From: Nepenthes gracilis
Taxonomy: Eukaryota; Streptophyta; Magnoliopsida; Caryophyllales; Nepenthaceae
Direction of reading: 5' to 3'
Assembly (NCBI GenBank): GCA_033239525.1
Contig: BSYO01000011.1
Span: 11,559,078 to 11,623,077 of the forward strand
Length of the DNA stretch: 64,000 nucleotides
Below the pieces are notes generated by a model. That model was given only the letters and a program-made list of their open reading frames with translations. It did no database searches and was not told where the DNA came from. The stretch's first letter is position 1. Each line of letters starts with the position of its first letter. A program made the position numbers and the translations under genes. Below, in pieces: positions 36,301 through 44,600 of this stretch.

Positions 36301-38937
36301 ATATCCTACATGTATAAATCAAATGTAATTTTATCGACATAATTTGATGATCTTTAACATAATCTAAACCAATGCTATATAATATAGGTAGATGTGTTGC
36401 TGATGGTTATCTGAAAAGGGAAAAAATGGAAAACATAAGAACGAATTTGTTGTGGAAACGATGAACATATAGATAGATGTACTAGTTATTCTTGCTGGAA
36501 TTCTTGTTAGGGTGCTTTCTGCTTTAATGTAATTGCAATATTATAATGTCATGCAGTGGTTATTACCTAACCTTGTTTGGTTGGCATTTGCATAAATTGC
36601 TTGTACTGTAATTAGAATTACATTACCATGTTTGATTTCTGATTTTATGATCACTCTAGTAAGAAGAAACATATTTTAAAAATTCAAATATTGGCCATGA
36701 TGCCCACTCAAACCTCAATCTAAAATAAGGCCTGACTCAACCTCAGTTGTGGTAGAAATAACCTGTATCCAAGTCAAACCAATATGCAATGTTCCTAACC
36801 ATCAAAGGTAACTCAAACTCGAATAACTTGAAATCCTTTACAAAGTTTACTAGCATGCAAGTTACCAACTAATCTTCCTTTCTTTTGTATTACAACTGGC
36901 TTAATCACTGATGAGTCTCTTTGGTTAAGTCACTGATTAGTCTGTTGATTGTTTGAAGGGACTGTATGTCAAGCCAGCAACTTGTGGATTATGTCCATGA
37001 CCAGTTGAGCCTGGTACGTGTATAGCCCAATTCTTTTATAATGAAGTCAATTTATAAAGTAATTCCACAAATTTTCACCTCTGCTGGATTGCATCAGTGC
37101 AGGCCATTAAAGAGGAGTGATGCTTACATACAAAAATATCAAATATCCCAAAATACCCTCAATGATGTTAACATACAGAATCAGTCAATTTTAGCTGATT
37201 CACAAGAGGTTTAGATTGTACTGCATGTCCTTCTGGGACATTTTGGGGTGCTTTCTTATTGTTTATTTAGAATTATCCAGTAAATAAAAAATTTAAAGGC
37301 GAGTAAAGCATGATGATTTTATTAACATTGGTTTCATTTTTCTTTTGTACTTAATTATCATTCAATCTATTCCTTTCCTCAAACCATTCAATATCTAAAC
37401 AGAGCATTAAGTCATCGTTGGGGATGGTAATTAAGACTCAACATTTATTTAGAACACCTCTTCCGTGTATTAACTTGATCATTCTTTCTGTCAGTGGACA
37501 GATCCTTTGATGGCCGATTGTCTTGAAAATCACTATGGATTTTATACTAAAATTTTTTGGGTGTGATTATATATCATTTTCTTGAAAATGGCCTCTTAAA
37601 TAATGCTAGATAGGATTGAGTGTAATCGAACCAAAAGTGATTCAAGCCTTTCCTGGGCTTCACGCATAGCGGGAGCCTTGTGCATCGAGTTACCTTTTTT
37701 TTTTGTATATCATCTGGCCCACTTAGCTTGATCTATTGTTAATATGCCTTTGACTTAAATAGGGGACTTAATTATCTCTAATATCTTTGACCAATGTTTC
37801 AGAAACTGGGGAATGGATGAGGATATAACTCATCGAATTAAAATAGGCTAGATAAAGTTGAAAAGTGCTTCATGTTCTATGTGATCAGATAATGTCTCTA
37901 AAATTTGAAGGAAAATGCTACTCTTCACTTTGTATGAATCATATTGTTGGGTGGTTCATTACCAACAGATGGAAAAAATAGTTGTAGCGGAGATTAAATT
38001 GTTAAAATAGATGCATGATTTGAGCTGACAGCTGAACGTCAAGGGTGGCACCCATAGGAGAAAAATTACAAGATGACTACCTAATATGCATGTTATGTTA
38101 CGAGAGAGTGGTTTGGCGTGGTTTGGTTATGAAAAGAGAATGCTATTTAAATATGCATGCTAAGAGATGTGAGAGTTTTTTTTAGTCTTCTCACAGAAGA
38201 GAGTGAGGAAGACCAAAGAAGAGTTTTTGTGGAAAAATATCAGGCATGATCTTGTATATTTGGGCTTAGTAGAGGACATGGGGAAATAGATTTCCATAGG
38301 AGAATCCATGTAGCCAGGTTCACTTAGTGGAAAGAGACTTAGTTTGGTTTTGACGATTGTATTTCATTGGGGTGTTATTCAGCTTAGAAAAGATGCTGTC
38401 CAGGAAGGCAAAGGATAATTGCTTTGCTTTTGTTTGTTTGTTTTGTGGGAGGACAAGCAATGCTTGGTCTTCCGGTTGTCTGGATGAATGAAAAGGAAAT
38501 ATTTATAATCCCCGGTCATGTTTTTGTAAACGTGATGCCTGCTTCCTGACCAAATTCCATAATTTGGTAGGAAAGCAACAATTGGTCCTCTAAGGATGGA
38601 GATCCTTCCACTCAAAGGAAACCCAATTCCTTGTCTTTCTGTTGATTCCACTTCAACTATTTGTGTAAAATTTTAGTGCAAAGGTAACATATTATGGGTT
38701 GATGTGTAGGAAATCAAGCTTTCTGTGGTTTGCGAGAGAGTACTTGATAGGTGTTTGGCCCCATCCACGGCTAGTGGTGAAGGATGCGACAATATGACGA
38801 TGATATTGGTTCAGTTCAAGAAACCGACTCAGCCCCCTGTAACAACGGAACAGCAGCAGGCAATTGATGAACCACAGGAGCTCCCATCATCATCTGCTGC
38901 AGCGGGTGATGCTGATCTTAAACATGAAGAGCCATAA
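6254..38937 (+). CDS. Protein phosphatase 2C (PPM/PP2C family, plant PP2C60-like), ten coding exons
   Basis: Metal-dependent (Mg/Mn) Ser/Thr protein phosphatase; the substrate is unknown. Coding exons: 6254-6370, 9037-9100, 15835-15943, 17134-17284, 30697-30822, 31023-31146, 31393-31469, 31689-31741, 36959-37013, 38710-38937. All introns are GT-AG and the phases join to 367 residues. Visible PP2C motifs: GWRATMEDA (31-39), [10 protein letters not shown] with metal-binding D57 (52-61), GSTACIAV (about 158-165), [10 protein letters not shown] (about 174-183), [29 protein letters not shown] with D271 and D275, and GEGCDNMT with D319. Length and motif order match Arabidopsis At2g25070/At4g31860-type enzymes. 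The N-terminus MGIYLS fits an N-myristoylation signal (G2, S6). The acidic, Ser-rich tail after about 335 looks disordered. No inactivating change is seen, although the introns hold several transposons. Confidence 0.93.
7619..7886. repeat. 134-bp direct tandem duplication in PP2C intron 1
   Basis: Two adjacent copies start with CTCAGATTGGTGGTGCA at 7619 and 7753 and end with GCAAATATTTG. Scattered substitutions separate them and the second carries a short insertion (an extra CATTG). Confidence 0.9.
8409..8670. mobile_element. MITE-like element with 19-bp terminal inverted repeats
   Basis: The left end GCATGGATGAAAATATCGG (8409-8427) is the reverse complement of the right end (8652-8670) with one mismatch. 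The inside is rich in short ATCGGTAT-type words and has no coding sequence. No convincing target-site duplication was seen. Part of it (about 8560-8665) has an inverted, diverged relative in intron 4 (20400-20515). Confidence 0.6.
9037..9100 (+). CDS. PP2C coding exon 2
   Basis: Residues 40-60 plus the first base of G61; carries VYDGHG with the metal-binding aspartate D57. Acceptor CTCTAG, donor GTGAGT, leaving phase 1. Confidence 0.92.
9101..15834 (+). other. PP2C intron 2 (6.7 kb)
   Basis: Mostly unassigned AT-rich sequence. Contains a LINE reverse-transcriptase tail (about 13676-13920), an A16 run just before it (about 13600-13615) and a T-run at about 15320. The segments 9440-13550 and 13960-15834 show no gene or element that I can name. 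Confidence 0.8.
13676..13920 (+). mobile_element. LINE (non-LTR retrotransposon) reverse-transcriptase C-terminal fragment
   Basis: Translation from 13676 gives [12 protein letters not shown], then after a frame change [17 protein letters not shown], then KGRPRRT. This is the order of the conserved tail downstream of the RT domain in plant LINEs (a MLRW block, a RWFGHV-RRP block, a GRPRKTW block). It has several stops and at least two frameshifts and is short, so it is a dead 3' remnant in the same direction as the host gene. Confidence 0.7.
15835..15943 (+). CDS. PP2C coding exon 3
   Basis: Completes G61 and encodes up to R97 ([14 protein letters not shown] helix region). Acceptor CTGCAG. 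The donor GTTAGT is followed within 15 bp by a T-run of about 20. Confidence 0.92.
15944..17133 (+). other. PP2C intron 3 (1.2 kb)
   Basis: T-rich intron with poly(T) runs near 15958 and 16430. No element recognised. Acceptor GGTGCAG. Confidence 0.85.
17134..17284 (+). CDS. PP2C coding exon 4
   Basis: Residues 97-147: [15 protein letters not shown], the [10 protein letters not shown] stretch typical of this PP2C subgroup, ending WASEE. Donor GTGAGG, phase 0. An open frame runs on past the donor, but the family match stops exactly here. Confidence 0.92.
18770..18940. repeat. ~86-bp tandem duplication in PP2C intron 4
   Basis: Two adjacent copies share TTAGGTCCCC at the start, then AACAATTTGT, and CATTCCTTTGATTTTGTTGC at the end. 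They differ by scattered substitutions and small indels. Confidence 0.85.
20400..20515. repeat. Diverged inverted relative of the intron-1 MITE
   Basis: Its reverse complement lines up with about 8560-8665: CAATTTTGC, then AAAATATTGGTATC, then a CCAATA-TATA-GCCGATA stretch in the same order. It lies just left of the truncated edge of the gypsy element. Confidence 0.6.
20580..22378 (+). pseudogene. Antisense gene of the Tat-type element (putative gypsy-type transposon domain plus coiled coil)
   Basis: Function unknown. The N-terminal part (from about 20600) reads [19 protein letters not shown], then [14 protein letters not shown], then SRTGFHF and KWKSRFF: the layout of the plant domain known as putative gypsy-type transposon (PF04195, Transposase_28). 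A one-base frame change in the T-run near 20947 leads to [11 protein letters not shown] Pro/Glu/Ser-rich linker (21200-21901) follows. A 77-bp GT-AG intron (21902-21978) then joins GCTCAG to GCCTCT in frame. After another frame change a coiled coil follows (about 22075-22245, ending [13 protein letters not shown]), then a stop at 22378 and AATAAA at 22508. An in-frame TGA lies at 20625. It has the same direction as the PP2C gene. Confidence 0.7.
21902..21978 (+). other. Intron of the antisense gene
   Basis: Donor GTATGA after CTCAG; acceptor CTCTGCAG after a pyrimidine tract. An intron of similar size sits at the equivalent place (53526-53616) in the second Tat-type element. Confidence 0.6.
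22508..22513 (+). terminator. AATAAA polyadenylation signal of the antisense gene
   Basis: Canonical AATAAA 130 bp after the antisense stop codon. A minus-strand AATAAAA at about 23425-23419 could serve the gag-pol direction, so the two units would end facing each other. Confidence 0.45.
22514..23470. other. Spacer between antisense gene and pol, with degenerate short repeats
   Basis: Non-coding. About 23045-23310 contains loosely repeated words (GGTCGCTTGG, GGCCACTTGA, AGGTCAAGG) that correspond to the clear 43-bp tandem repeats of the second element (54796-54967). Confidence 0.5.
23470..24520 (-). pseudogene. Integrase region of the Tat-type element
   Basis: Minus-strand frames give [13 protein letters not shown] and [20 protein letters not shown] (24400-24260; core of the catalytic domain), [19 protein letters not shown] (about 24210-24150), and later [20 protein letters not shown] with [14 protein letters not shown] (about 23960-23840), the usual C-terminal stretch. 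The pieces lie in different frames and are separated by stops. A final frame to about 23478 covers the post-integrase tail. Confidence 0.8.
24826..25077 (-). pseudogene. RNase H domain of the Tat-type element
   Basis: [20 protein letters not shown], then [15 protein letters not shown] and [13 protein letters not shown]: the D, E and D residues of an RNase H fold are all visible. The open frame covers only the front part of the domain. It lies between RT and integrase as expected for Ty3/gypsy. Confidence 0.85.
25078..26215 (-). pseudogene. Reverse transcriptase region of the Tat-type element
   Basis: [19 protein letters not shown] (from 26205), then [10 protein letters not shown] and, after a frame change, a YVDD catalytic box at 25912-25901 followed by MLV. 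Downstream are [13 protein letters not shown] and the connection segment ending in the 25525 frame. Several TAG/TGA stops and at least two frameshifts make it non-functional. Confidence 0.85.
26656..26958 (-). pseudogene. Aspartic protease-like region of the Tat-type element
   Basis: The open frame contains [19 protein letters not shown] and a downstream segment on [10 protein letters not shown]. These are the conserved second half of the protease region and the linker to RT in Tat gag-pol. The active-site DTG segment is not in this frame and I did not find it intact. Confidence 0.65.
27312..27430. repeat. 56-bp tandem duplication within gag of the Tat-type element
   Basis: GAACCGCTTAAGGTGTCC starts at 27318 and again at 27374, each followed by GCAGCGAATCAGG (one A/G change) and TTTTCTAT. 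A 56-bp step is not a multiple of three, so the copy breaks the gag frame. Confidence 0.85.
27370..28878 (-). pseudogene. Gag region of the Tat-type element
   Basis: The likely start is [11 protein letters not shown] at 28878, 71 bp inside the 5' LTR edge. The capsid-like core reads [20 protein letters not shown] and [14 protein letters not shown] (about 28078-27960), with LKRFLNRI after it. The C-terminal knuckle-like segment reads [20 protein letters not shown] then NLIRCGHL (about 27470-27370), the spacing seen in Tat gag proteins. Interrupted by several frame changes. Confidence 0.8.
28931..28949 (-). promoter_or_regulatory. Primer binding site of the Tat-type element
   Basis: Directly inside the LTR edge, the minus strand reads TTGGCGCCATCTGTAGGAAA, close to the TTGGCGCCGTCTGTGGGAA-type site common in plant Tat elements. 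It fixes the LTR boundary at 28950 and the element's direction. Confidence 0.75.
28950..29560 (-). mobile_element. 5' LTR of the intronic Tat-type element (611 bp)
   Basis: On the + strand it begins TGTTGCGTCCCGAG next to the primer site and ends GACCCAACA, giving TG...CA ends. It shares CCTGCACAACACAA, a GGTCAGAGG block and CACTTAGAGGTGCAC remnants with the longer LTRs at 50180 and 57945. Confidence 0.75.
29561..29792 (+). mobile_element. Copia-like LTR 3' end and primer-site scar
   Basis: An AT-rich LTR-like segment with a CTATATATG motif ends in GTGTGTCA (29778). After a TA spacer comes TGGTGTTAGGAG, which matches TGGTATCAGAGC, the usual Met-tRNA primer site, at 8 of 12 positions. The left side is cut by the gypsy LTR. 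The identification rests on this layout only. Confidence 0.4.
29793..30696 (+). other. PP2C intron 4, last 0.9 kb
   Basis: No gene. Contains a perfect 16-bp hairpin (30413-30456) and ends in GTGAGCAG, the acceptor of exon 5. Confidence 0.8.
30413..30456. repeat. Perfect 16-bp inverted repeat with 12-base loop
   Basis: TGTCACATATGGACAT (30413-30428) and its exact reverse complement (30441-30456) flank a 12-base loop. It lies 240 bp before exon 5. Confidence 0.9.
30697..30822 (+). CDS. PP2C coding exon 5
   Basis: Residues 148-189: [20 protein letters not shown] and [17 protein letters not shown], the core PP2C beta-sandwich motifs. Phase 0 at both ends. It joins exon 4 across a 13.4-kb intron. 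Confidence 0.93.
31023..31146 (+). CDS. PP2C coding exon 6
   Basis: Starts [20 protein letters not shown] and ends [10 protein letters not shown] plus one base. Acceptor TGTAG, donor GTACTT. Intron 5 before it is only 200 bp. Confidence 0.93.
31393..31469 (+). CDS. PP2C coding exon 7
   Basis: [20 protein letters not shown] and NPDINA. The donor is the GTATGT starting at the last G of ATGCAG; using it gives the family-typical NPDINAVELC junction. Confidence 0.92.
31689..31741 (+). CDS. PP2C coding exon 8
   Basis: [18 protein letters not shown], with the metal-binding D271. Ends in phase 2; the W codon is completed by exon 9. Confidence 0.93.
32547..33249 (-). mobile_element. Solo LTR of the Tat-type family in PP2C intron 8
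   Basis: Starts TGATGCATCC (compare TGTTGCGTCC at 28950). It shares the TACACAACAGACAAACAAGAGG segment, the block GCCAGGACTC-TTCCTCGATTTGTCCTC, GACATTCAAG and TAGAAAGATGCGAGGATAT with the LTR at 50180, in the same order. Remnants of the 28-bp LTR repeat lie at about 32838-32910. No internal domains are adjacent. The right boundary is approximate. Confidence 0.65.
33233..33356 (+). mobile_element. Small poly(A) retroposon with 17-bp target-site duplication
   Basis: TAGTCCCTCTTCTTAGG occurs at 33233-33249 and again, identical, at 33340-33356. Between them is a 90-bp insert (33250-33339) whose last 16 bases are all A. This is the standard product of LINE-driven target-primed retroposition. The insert starts GGCTGGCTGGGACATCTAGG and repeats CTGGGACATCTAGG found 65 bp upstream in the host LTR, so its template may have been an LTR transcript. 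Confidence 0.8.
36959..37013 (+). CDS. PP2C coding exon 9
   Basis: Completes W274 and gives [18 protein letters not shown], including metal-site residue D275. Donor GTACGT, phase 0. Confidence 0.92.
37014..38709 (+). other. PP2C intron 9 (1.7 kb)
   Basis: No gene or element recognised. Acceptor GTGTAG. Confidence 0.85.
38710..38937 (+). CDS. PP2C coding exon 10 and stop
   Basis: [18 protein letters not shown], then [16 protein letters not shown] with the last metal-binding aspartate D319, then a Pro/Gln/Ser/Glu-rich tail ending HEEP and TAA at 38935-38937. Confidence 0.93.
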   Translation, partial: EIKLSVVCERVLDRCLAPSTASGEGCDNMTMILVQFKKPTQPPVTTEQQQAIDEPQELPSSSAAAGDADLKHEEP

Positions 38938-41598
38938 ATCAAACTGATGCTTAAGATGAAGAACCCTTTCCTAGGGCAGCTGGAACTTTCTGCCTGGAAG
39001 TAACATGACAGAATCTGGTTTGAAGTTTTGAATTATCATTTGTGGTGGATCTCCAGGTCGTTTGCGGCAAATGCCAATGGTTCTTTCTTCGTGCAGGTAA
39101 CAAAATATGAACTATAAGTTGCAATTAACTTGTACAGTTTTTGCCTCTGTTAGCAATCTAAAACCACTTGATGAAGGCTTGTTGGCATCCTTGGCTCGTA
39201 TCTCTCTTTGGAGAACCGGGGAAAAGATCATGGTTGTTCCTGTAGAGCTGAATTTGGTCTTATTAATAATGTACAAGTAACAGTAATTTCTCGACGTTGT
39301 TTGAAAACCCATCATTTAAGATATGATTATGTTTTCAGATTAATTAGAACTTCGAATTGGTGTGGCAAGATAATCAAGAGTAGCTTGGAATCATCTGAGA
39401 TTTTCCTTCCGTGGCTAAGCAATTGATACCGAGTTACAAAATGTGAGATGCACGCCGGTCTGGATTTCTGATTTGGTTAGTTTGGGTCGGGGTTTTGTCC
39501 GTGCTTTCTTAGGCTTTACCCGAACCCTCTTTAACTTAATCAAGAAAGTAGGTGGCTTATCAATTTGCGCCGTACAACTATGGTGCTGATATTTTCGATG
39601 GGATCGTTAAAATTGATTTGTAGAAATATATAAAAATGACTGCATTTAAAAAGCATAGTGTACCTAGTTATTGATGGATGTGAGATAAACTAACAAAGTC
39701 ATGATAAAATCATGCGTTTGAGATGTGATTACTTATAAGTTTAGATCTAAAATATTTTGTTAAGATTGGGTCTTAGTAATACAAATAGATCGGTACATAT
39801 TATGCTGATCAGTTTGAATGAGTGATTGAGCACTTCTATAGATAATATTGTGCCAATTGCACATGCTCAATAGAAAATAAAATTGATAAATTAGATGGAA
39901 TGAGGCCTCTGCATGAAGACTCTGCTTGCGTGTTAAATGAGCGCTTTATACAACAACATTACTCTCTCTTCATCCCACGGGAGAGTTATGGAGAGGGGCC
40001 ACCGGGTGTGACTCACTGGTCCCTTATGACGTGGTATCGTTTATGGTGGGAGACATTTATAGAGTTGATCATACCAACCAACAGTGCTTAGGGTAAAAAA
40101 TTATAATTGGATCAATTTATCATTCGATTTATAAACTTTTTTACAAAAAAAAAATATCAAAAAAAAAAATATCAAAATAATATCGTTATTTTTATGGGAA
40201 AATAATATTTTATTTACAAAAAATATTATAAATTATACAAGATTAGAATATAAATTATTTTTTAATCTTGTATTTATTTGAAATAAAAAAAAAAAGTTAT
40301 AATTCAGGTCAAACTTGAATATAGACCCAGCGGTAGGATTTATAGTTTGAATTGTTAAGGATTTGAGAGTGTACGATCCAAATAATTTACTAGCCGAATA
40401 AGTAATAAAATTTATTTTATTATGTTGGGTTCTAATTGAAAAAATCTAATAATTCATTTAAAAATCTATTTCGATGCTATGCGTCAAATAGTAATTACAT
40501 TATTTCGAAGAATAGAAATACGTAAAAAAAATTTTATTAAAACTTTTCCCATCAGAATAAATTCAAATTTAGAGAACAGGTATTTTCAACCGCAAGACTG
40601 TCCCCGCCAACAGCTACCCTCCCCTGCCAATTCCGACCACCGTCAACTGCCAACCCGTTGTTTGATACCGACGACGTTATCTGTTTATGCTTTCTAAATA
40701 AATTTTCTATTTTTAATATTTTGTGATGAATTAATATTAAAAAAAAACTACCATGTAATTCAAAATAACATATCGTCCATTTATTTTTATTAATAAATTT
40801 TTATAATGATTTATAAATAAATATAATATTATAAAATCTAGTCGAAATATATCTATTTTACAGTATATTTGTTATTTTTAATCTTTAATAATGACCGGCC
40901 ACTTCAAATTCTCTGAGACGCTGTCATATACCGTCCCCTACTCCTTCCCCTGCCACCTACATAGTCCTCTCTCTCTCTCTCTCCATCAGCCAAGTTGTAG
41001 GAGGAAATAATAATCAACCAGGATGAACTGTCAAGCTGGCCATTGTAATAATAACATGTGCAAAGATTGTAGAGATTTGGGTACAGGAGAGAGGAATCTC
41101 GAGATTTGGGTCACAGAAGATCTTCGCATACAGAAAAAATAAAGCCGAAGGCGGCGAGAATTTAAGGACTCTTCTCTCTTGGAGGGAGACACGTAATAAA
41201 TGTGCCATGACGACAGATTTTACCTTTGTCCTTTCGGTTTTGGGTCTTGCAGAGGATGTGGAATTGAGGTGGGGGTCCTCTGTCGCTCTCTCATTCTTTG
41301 GTGAAATTCAGAGACAGATGTAGACGGCAGCTTTGCCTTTCTGCGGTAGTTTTTGGGTGTACAGAAAGTTTAAGCGTGGTCTTCCACGGTAGCCATTATT
41401 TTGGCCAGGGAAGTTTTGTTACTAGCTCAGTGGATGGACAAAGTGGGTGAGGGGTCGAGTTGATGCTCTGTTATTGTTCCTCCTTTCCTCATTCTTCTGT
41501 TTCGGATACGGAGTGTTGTGTTTGTGTGTTCTTCTTAGCTTTTGGAGAAGGTTTAGTGGTGCGATTTTGAAGGAGCATGCTACAGGAGGAGGGACAAA
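38938..41598. other. PP2C 3' region and intergenic DNA before the NPH3 gene
   Basis: The PP2C 3' UTR probably covers the first few hundred bases; no clear polyadenylation signal was fixed. 40080-40900 is very AT-rich. A (CT)n run at about 40969-40983 and the pyrimidine-rich stretch after it resemble a plant Y-patch upstream of the NPH3 transcript. No gene recognised. Confidence 0.6.
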
Positions 41599-41660
41599 AT
41601 GAAGTTTATGAAGCTAGGATCAAAACCTGACACGATTCAAGCTAATGGCAGCGCAATCAG
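41599..41660 (+). CDS. NPH3 gene coding exon 1
   Basis: [20 protein letters not shown] plus two bases. Donor GTCAGT. A short first exon ending a few residues before the BTB domain is usual for this family. Confidence 0.88.
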
Positions 41661-44600
41661 GTCAGTAGGTTTCACGTTCTCTCCGCCCCTTCATAGAAAG
41701 GCAGTTTCTAGTCCTTTCTGGTAAATCGACCATGTCTTTAGGTTGAATTTGTTTTATTTGCTTTTCTTCTATGATTTCTGTGCAAGATTTGTGTCGTCTT
41801 CTGCAGAGTTCAGCTCCACACAAAATGAAAACTCATTCAGGGAAGTTTGTTTTTCCTACTTTGCCAATTTTGCTGGTAGTCAGACTTCCACGGTGAAATA
41901 TACAGAGCTGTTGACTCTTGAAAATTTTCAATGTTCTGCTGCAACAGATTATTCCTTCAGATTTTTCAGTTCGGTTACTGTCTCATTCATCATTCAGAGA
42001 AATGGGTTGAGGTGGGACGATTATTTGGTTTAGGAAAGGGAGTCATTTGGGGTCTTTGGTCGTCGAACCAAGGAATCCCTTAGATGAAAATGGACCTTGG
42101 TCTTTCGTTGATCATGGATTTCTCCATGAAAATTATTAATCTTGGAAATTTCCCTAAATGGTCCAGCCATTTCACTATTTGATGGGTTAGTCCAAATGTG
42201 GTGCTTGTTGTACCGTTTTGAAAAAATTCTTTATGAAGTTAAACATATGAATTCTAGGATCTCCATTATTATGTTCTTCGGAAAACCGTTATGCGGAATG
42301 CCTAGCCAAATCCATGAATATGAATGCTGTAAAAACAAATGAACCAAATGCGAATGTTAAAGATCACGAAGTGGAAATTTGTTATTGTTTCTAAGAACAC
42401 ATAAAATAGTTTTTTTCCCTTTCAACCTTTAATCAAACTAACTTTATGGTGGTTAATTTCTACATACACAAAAATGCTGGTGCTGGCATTCCTTTTATAG
42501 AGCAGGGAAAAGATCAGTTCTTTGATTACCATAATGCTACTTTTTCTATGAAAGAGTGTGCCTTGTAACGACATGTTTATTAATTTAATAGTATAATTTT
42601 TATAACTAAACTGTGAATAACATTATAACCTTTGACCAATATAAATAAATACTTAAAACATGTCATAGTATGTGAGGTAATATTTATCATGGGCTTTTAT
42701 TTTCCTCTCTCTTTCTCTTCTTCCTGGTGAACAGAAATAATAGTATTCTTTTTGACAAAAATTATTGAAAATGAACCCCTAATGCTAAAAACTTCTTTGG
42801 AGTTTTCAAGTAGAGGGTCAAGCTGGATGTGATGAGTGTGTGTGGCAAAGAGGGATTGAGACTCAGAAAAATAAAAGGCTGTCAAAATGGTGGTCTGACC
42901 ATATATTTCATTCATTCAGAGGTACATGGTAGTTTTGGGCTTTGGACCTCCTTTTGTCTCCACCTAATGGCGATATCCAAACTTTTGACCCAGCACATCA
43001 GAATTTATGCATATCTGTGCATGAGCGAGTTTATGTTTGATGGTGATGGAAGCAATCATTGCATTAGTAAATGGAAGTGATTTGCAGCCTATGATTCTCT
43101 TATCTGTATGGAGAGAGGGGGGATAAGCAAGTGAGTGAGGCCGGTGGGGAGAAATGGTGCTTCCTATTCTTAACCATTGTTGTGTCGCTTTTGTCTGAAG
43201 TTAGCTTTTCACAACCAACTTGTGCTTGCAAGCTTCAAGTGAAGCTTCTTGATTTTTTTATTATTTTTTTCCATCCAACTCGATCAAGATGATATTTTTG
43301 CTAGACATTCCGAGTTGTACCTCTTGCATAATTATTTTGCTACTAATAGCTGTGATACATATTTGGGAATGTGATACACATGGGGACTGTCAAAATGTCC
43401 TCTGGTACATTATTGGAGGTGTTGAGTTCCCTATGCACCATGAAATATTCAAGATATAAGAGTTGCCAGTTGGGGTAACTTGACCCTTATTTATTGATGT
43501 TGCTGGTGGCCTCTGTTAATCATGGTGCTTATTTGTCCTTGTGTTCTTACAGCTTTCATAGTTAAGAATGCGTTTATCTGCTGTCGTGTAATTAAGAAGA
43601 TGTCACTCACAAAGTAGATTTTCAATTCTTTATTTACTACTACACAATATTTCATGGTTTAACTAGGTGTTAAGTGCTGAACTTCAGAAATACCCCAGTT
43701 ATTATCTTTATTTCAACTTTGGACCTGAGTTTCACTGGAAATGTGTTGCTTGCTATGGTTGAAGCACCTAACTTATCATTTATTTTGTGTCTTTATGCAC
43801 ATAAATCTATGGGTAATTTAGTTCTTGTCTTAGCTAGATATGTAACTTTATTGGCTGGAAAAACCCTTTCATTATTCTGTTGATTTAAGTATGGCCACCC
43901 AGGAAGCTGCATAGATTTGTTAATGCTTCTTCTCCCCCTAACTTAGTCAGTCACCAGAATGTAGTTATCTTCTTTGGGGGGAGGGAAGGCAGATGGTTTA
44001 GTGTAATGAAGCGATCTACAAAACATTATCTGCTGGGAAAAATGATTACAGGCAATCCACCAAGTATTTTCACATCTTTTATGCCATCTTTTTGGTTTGC
44101 ATTGCTGTTTTTAGTGCCTGACAAGCTTTTTGTGCTGCCTGCTTAGTGTAATTTCTCTGTTATTGCAGGTATGTCCCATCTGAATTGGCTGCAGATGTCA
44201 CAGTACATGTTGGTGACACAAAGTTTCTTCTTCACAAGGTATAGTTTCTTTCTGAAATGGTGGTGGATCATAGGATTGTGATCTAGGTGATGACTGCTTT
44301 AAGTAAGAATGGGCTGTGTGCTTTTTTTTTTTTTTTTTTTTTTTCTCATGGATGGTTTTCTTTTTAATGAGAGGGTCATTTTCATAAACCTTTGCAACCC
44401 TGTCATCCAAATTCAAAATAAAATTGTTATCCTATAGGCAATAATTGTAAACTGGCTTGATTATTATTCCCTTTTACCTTCTCTGTGGCAGATATCCAAA
44501 TGAGGTAGTAGTCATCCTCACCTTCATTATTATTTTGTTGCTATTTTTTCCTACAGTTAAATAGAGAATCATTTCATTGGCCATAGTGTTGCAAATTTAA

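Larger units (their letters stand above)
31742..36958 (+). other. PP2C intron 8 (5.2 kb)
   Basis: Holds a Tat-type solo LTR (about 32547-33249) and a poly(A) retroposon (33250-33339). It also has a short direct repeat of TATGCCTGATGGAGTGATGA (near 34106 and 34168). 33360-36958 is AT-rich with no gene seen. The acceptor GTTTGAAG is unusually pyrimidine-poor. Confidence 0.8.
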
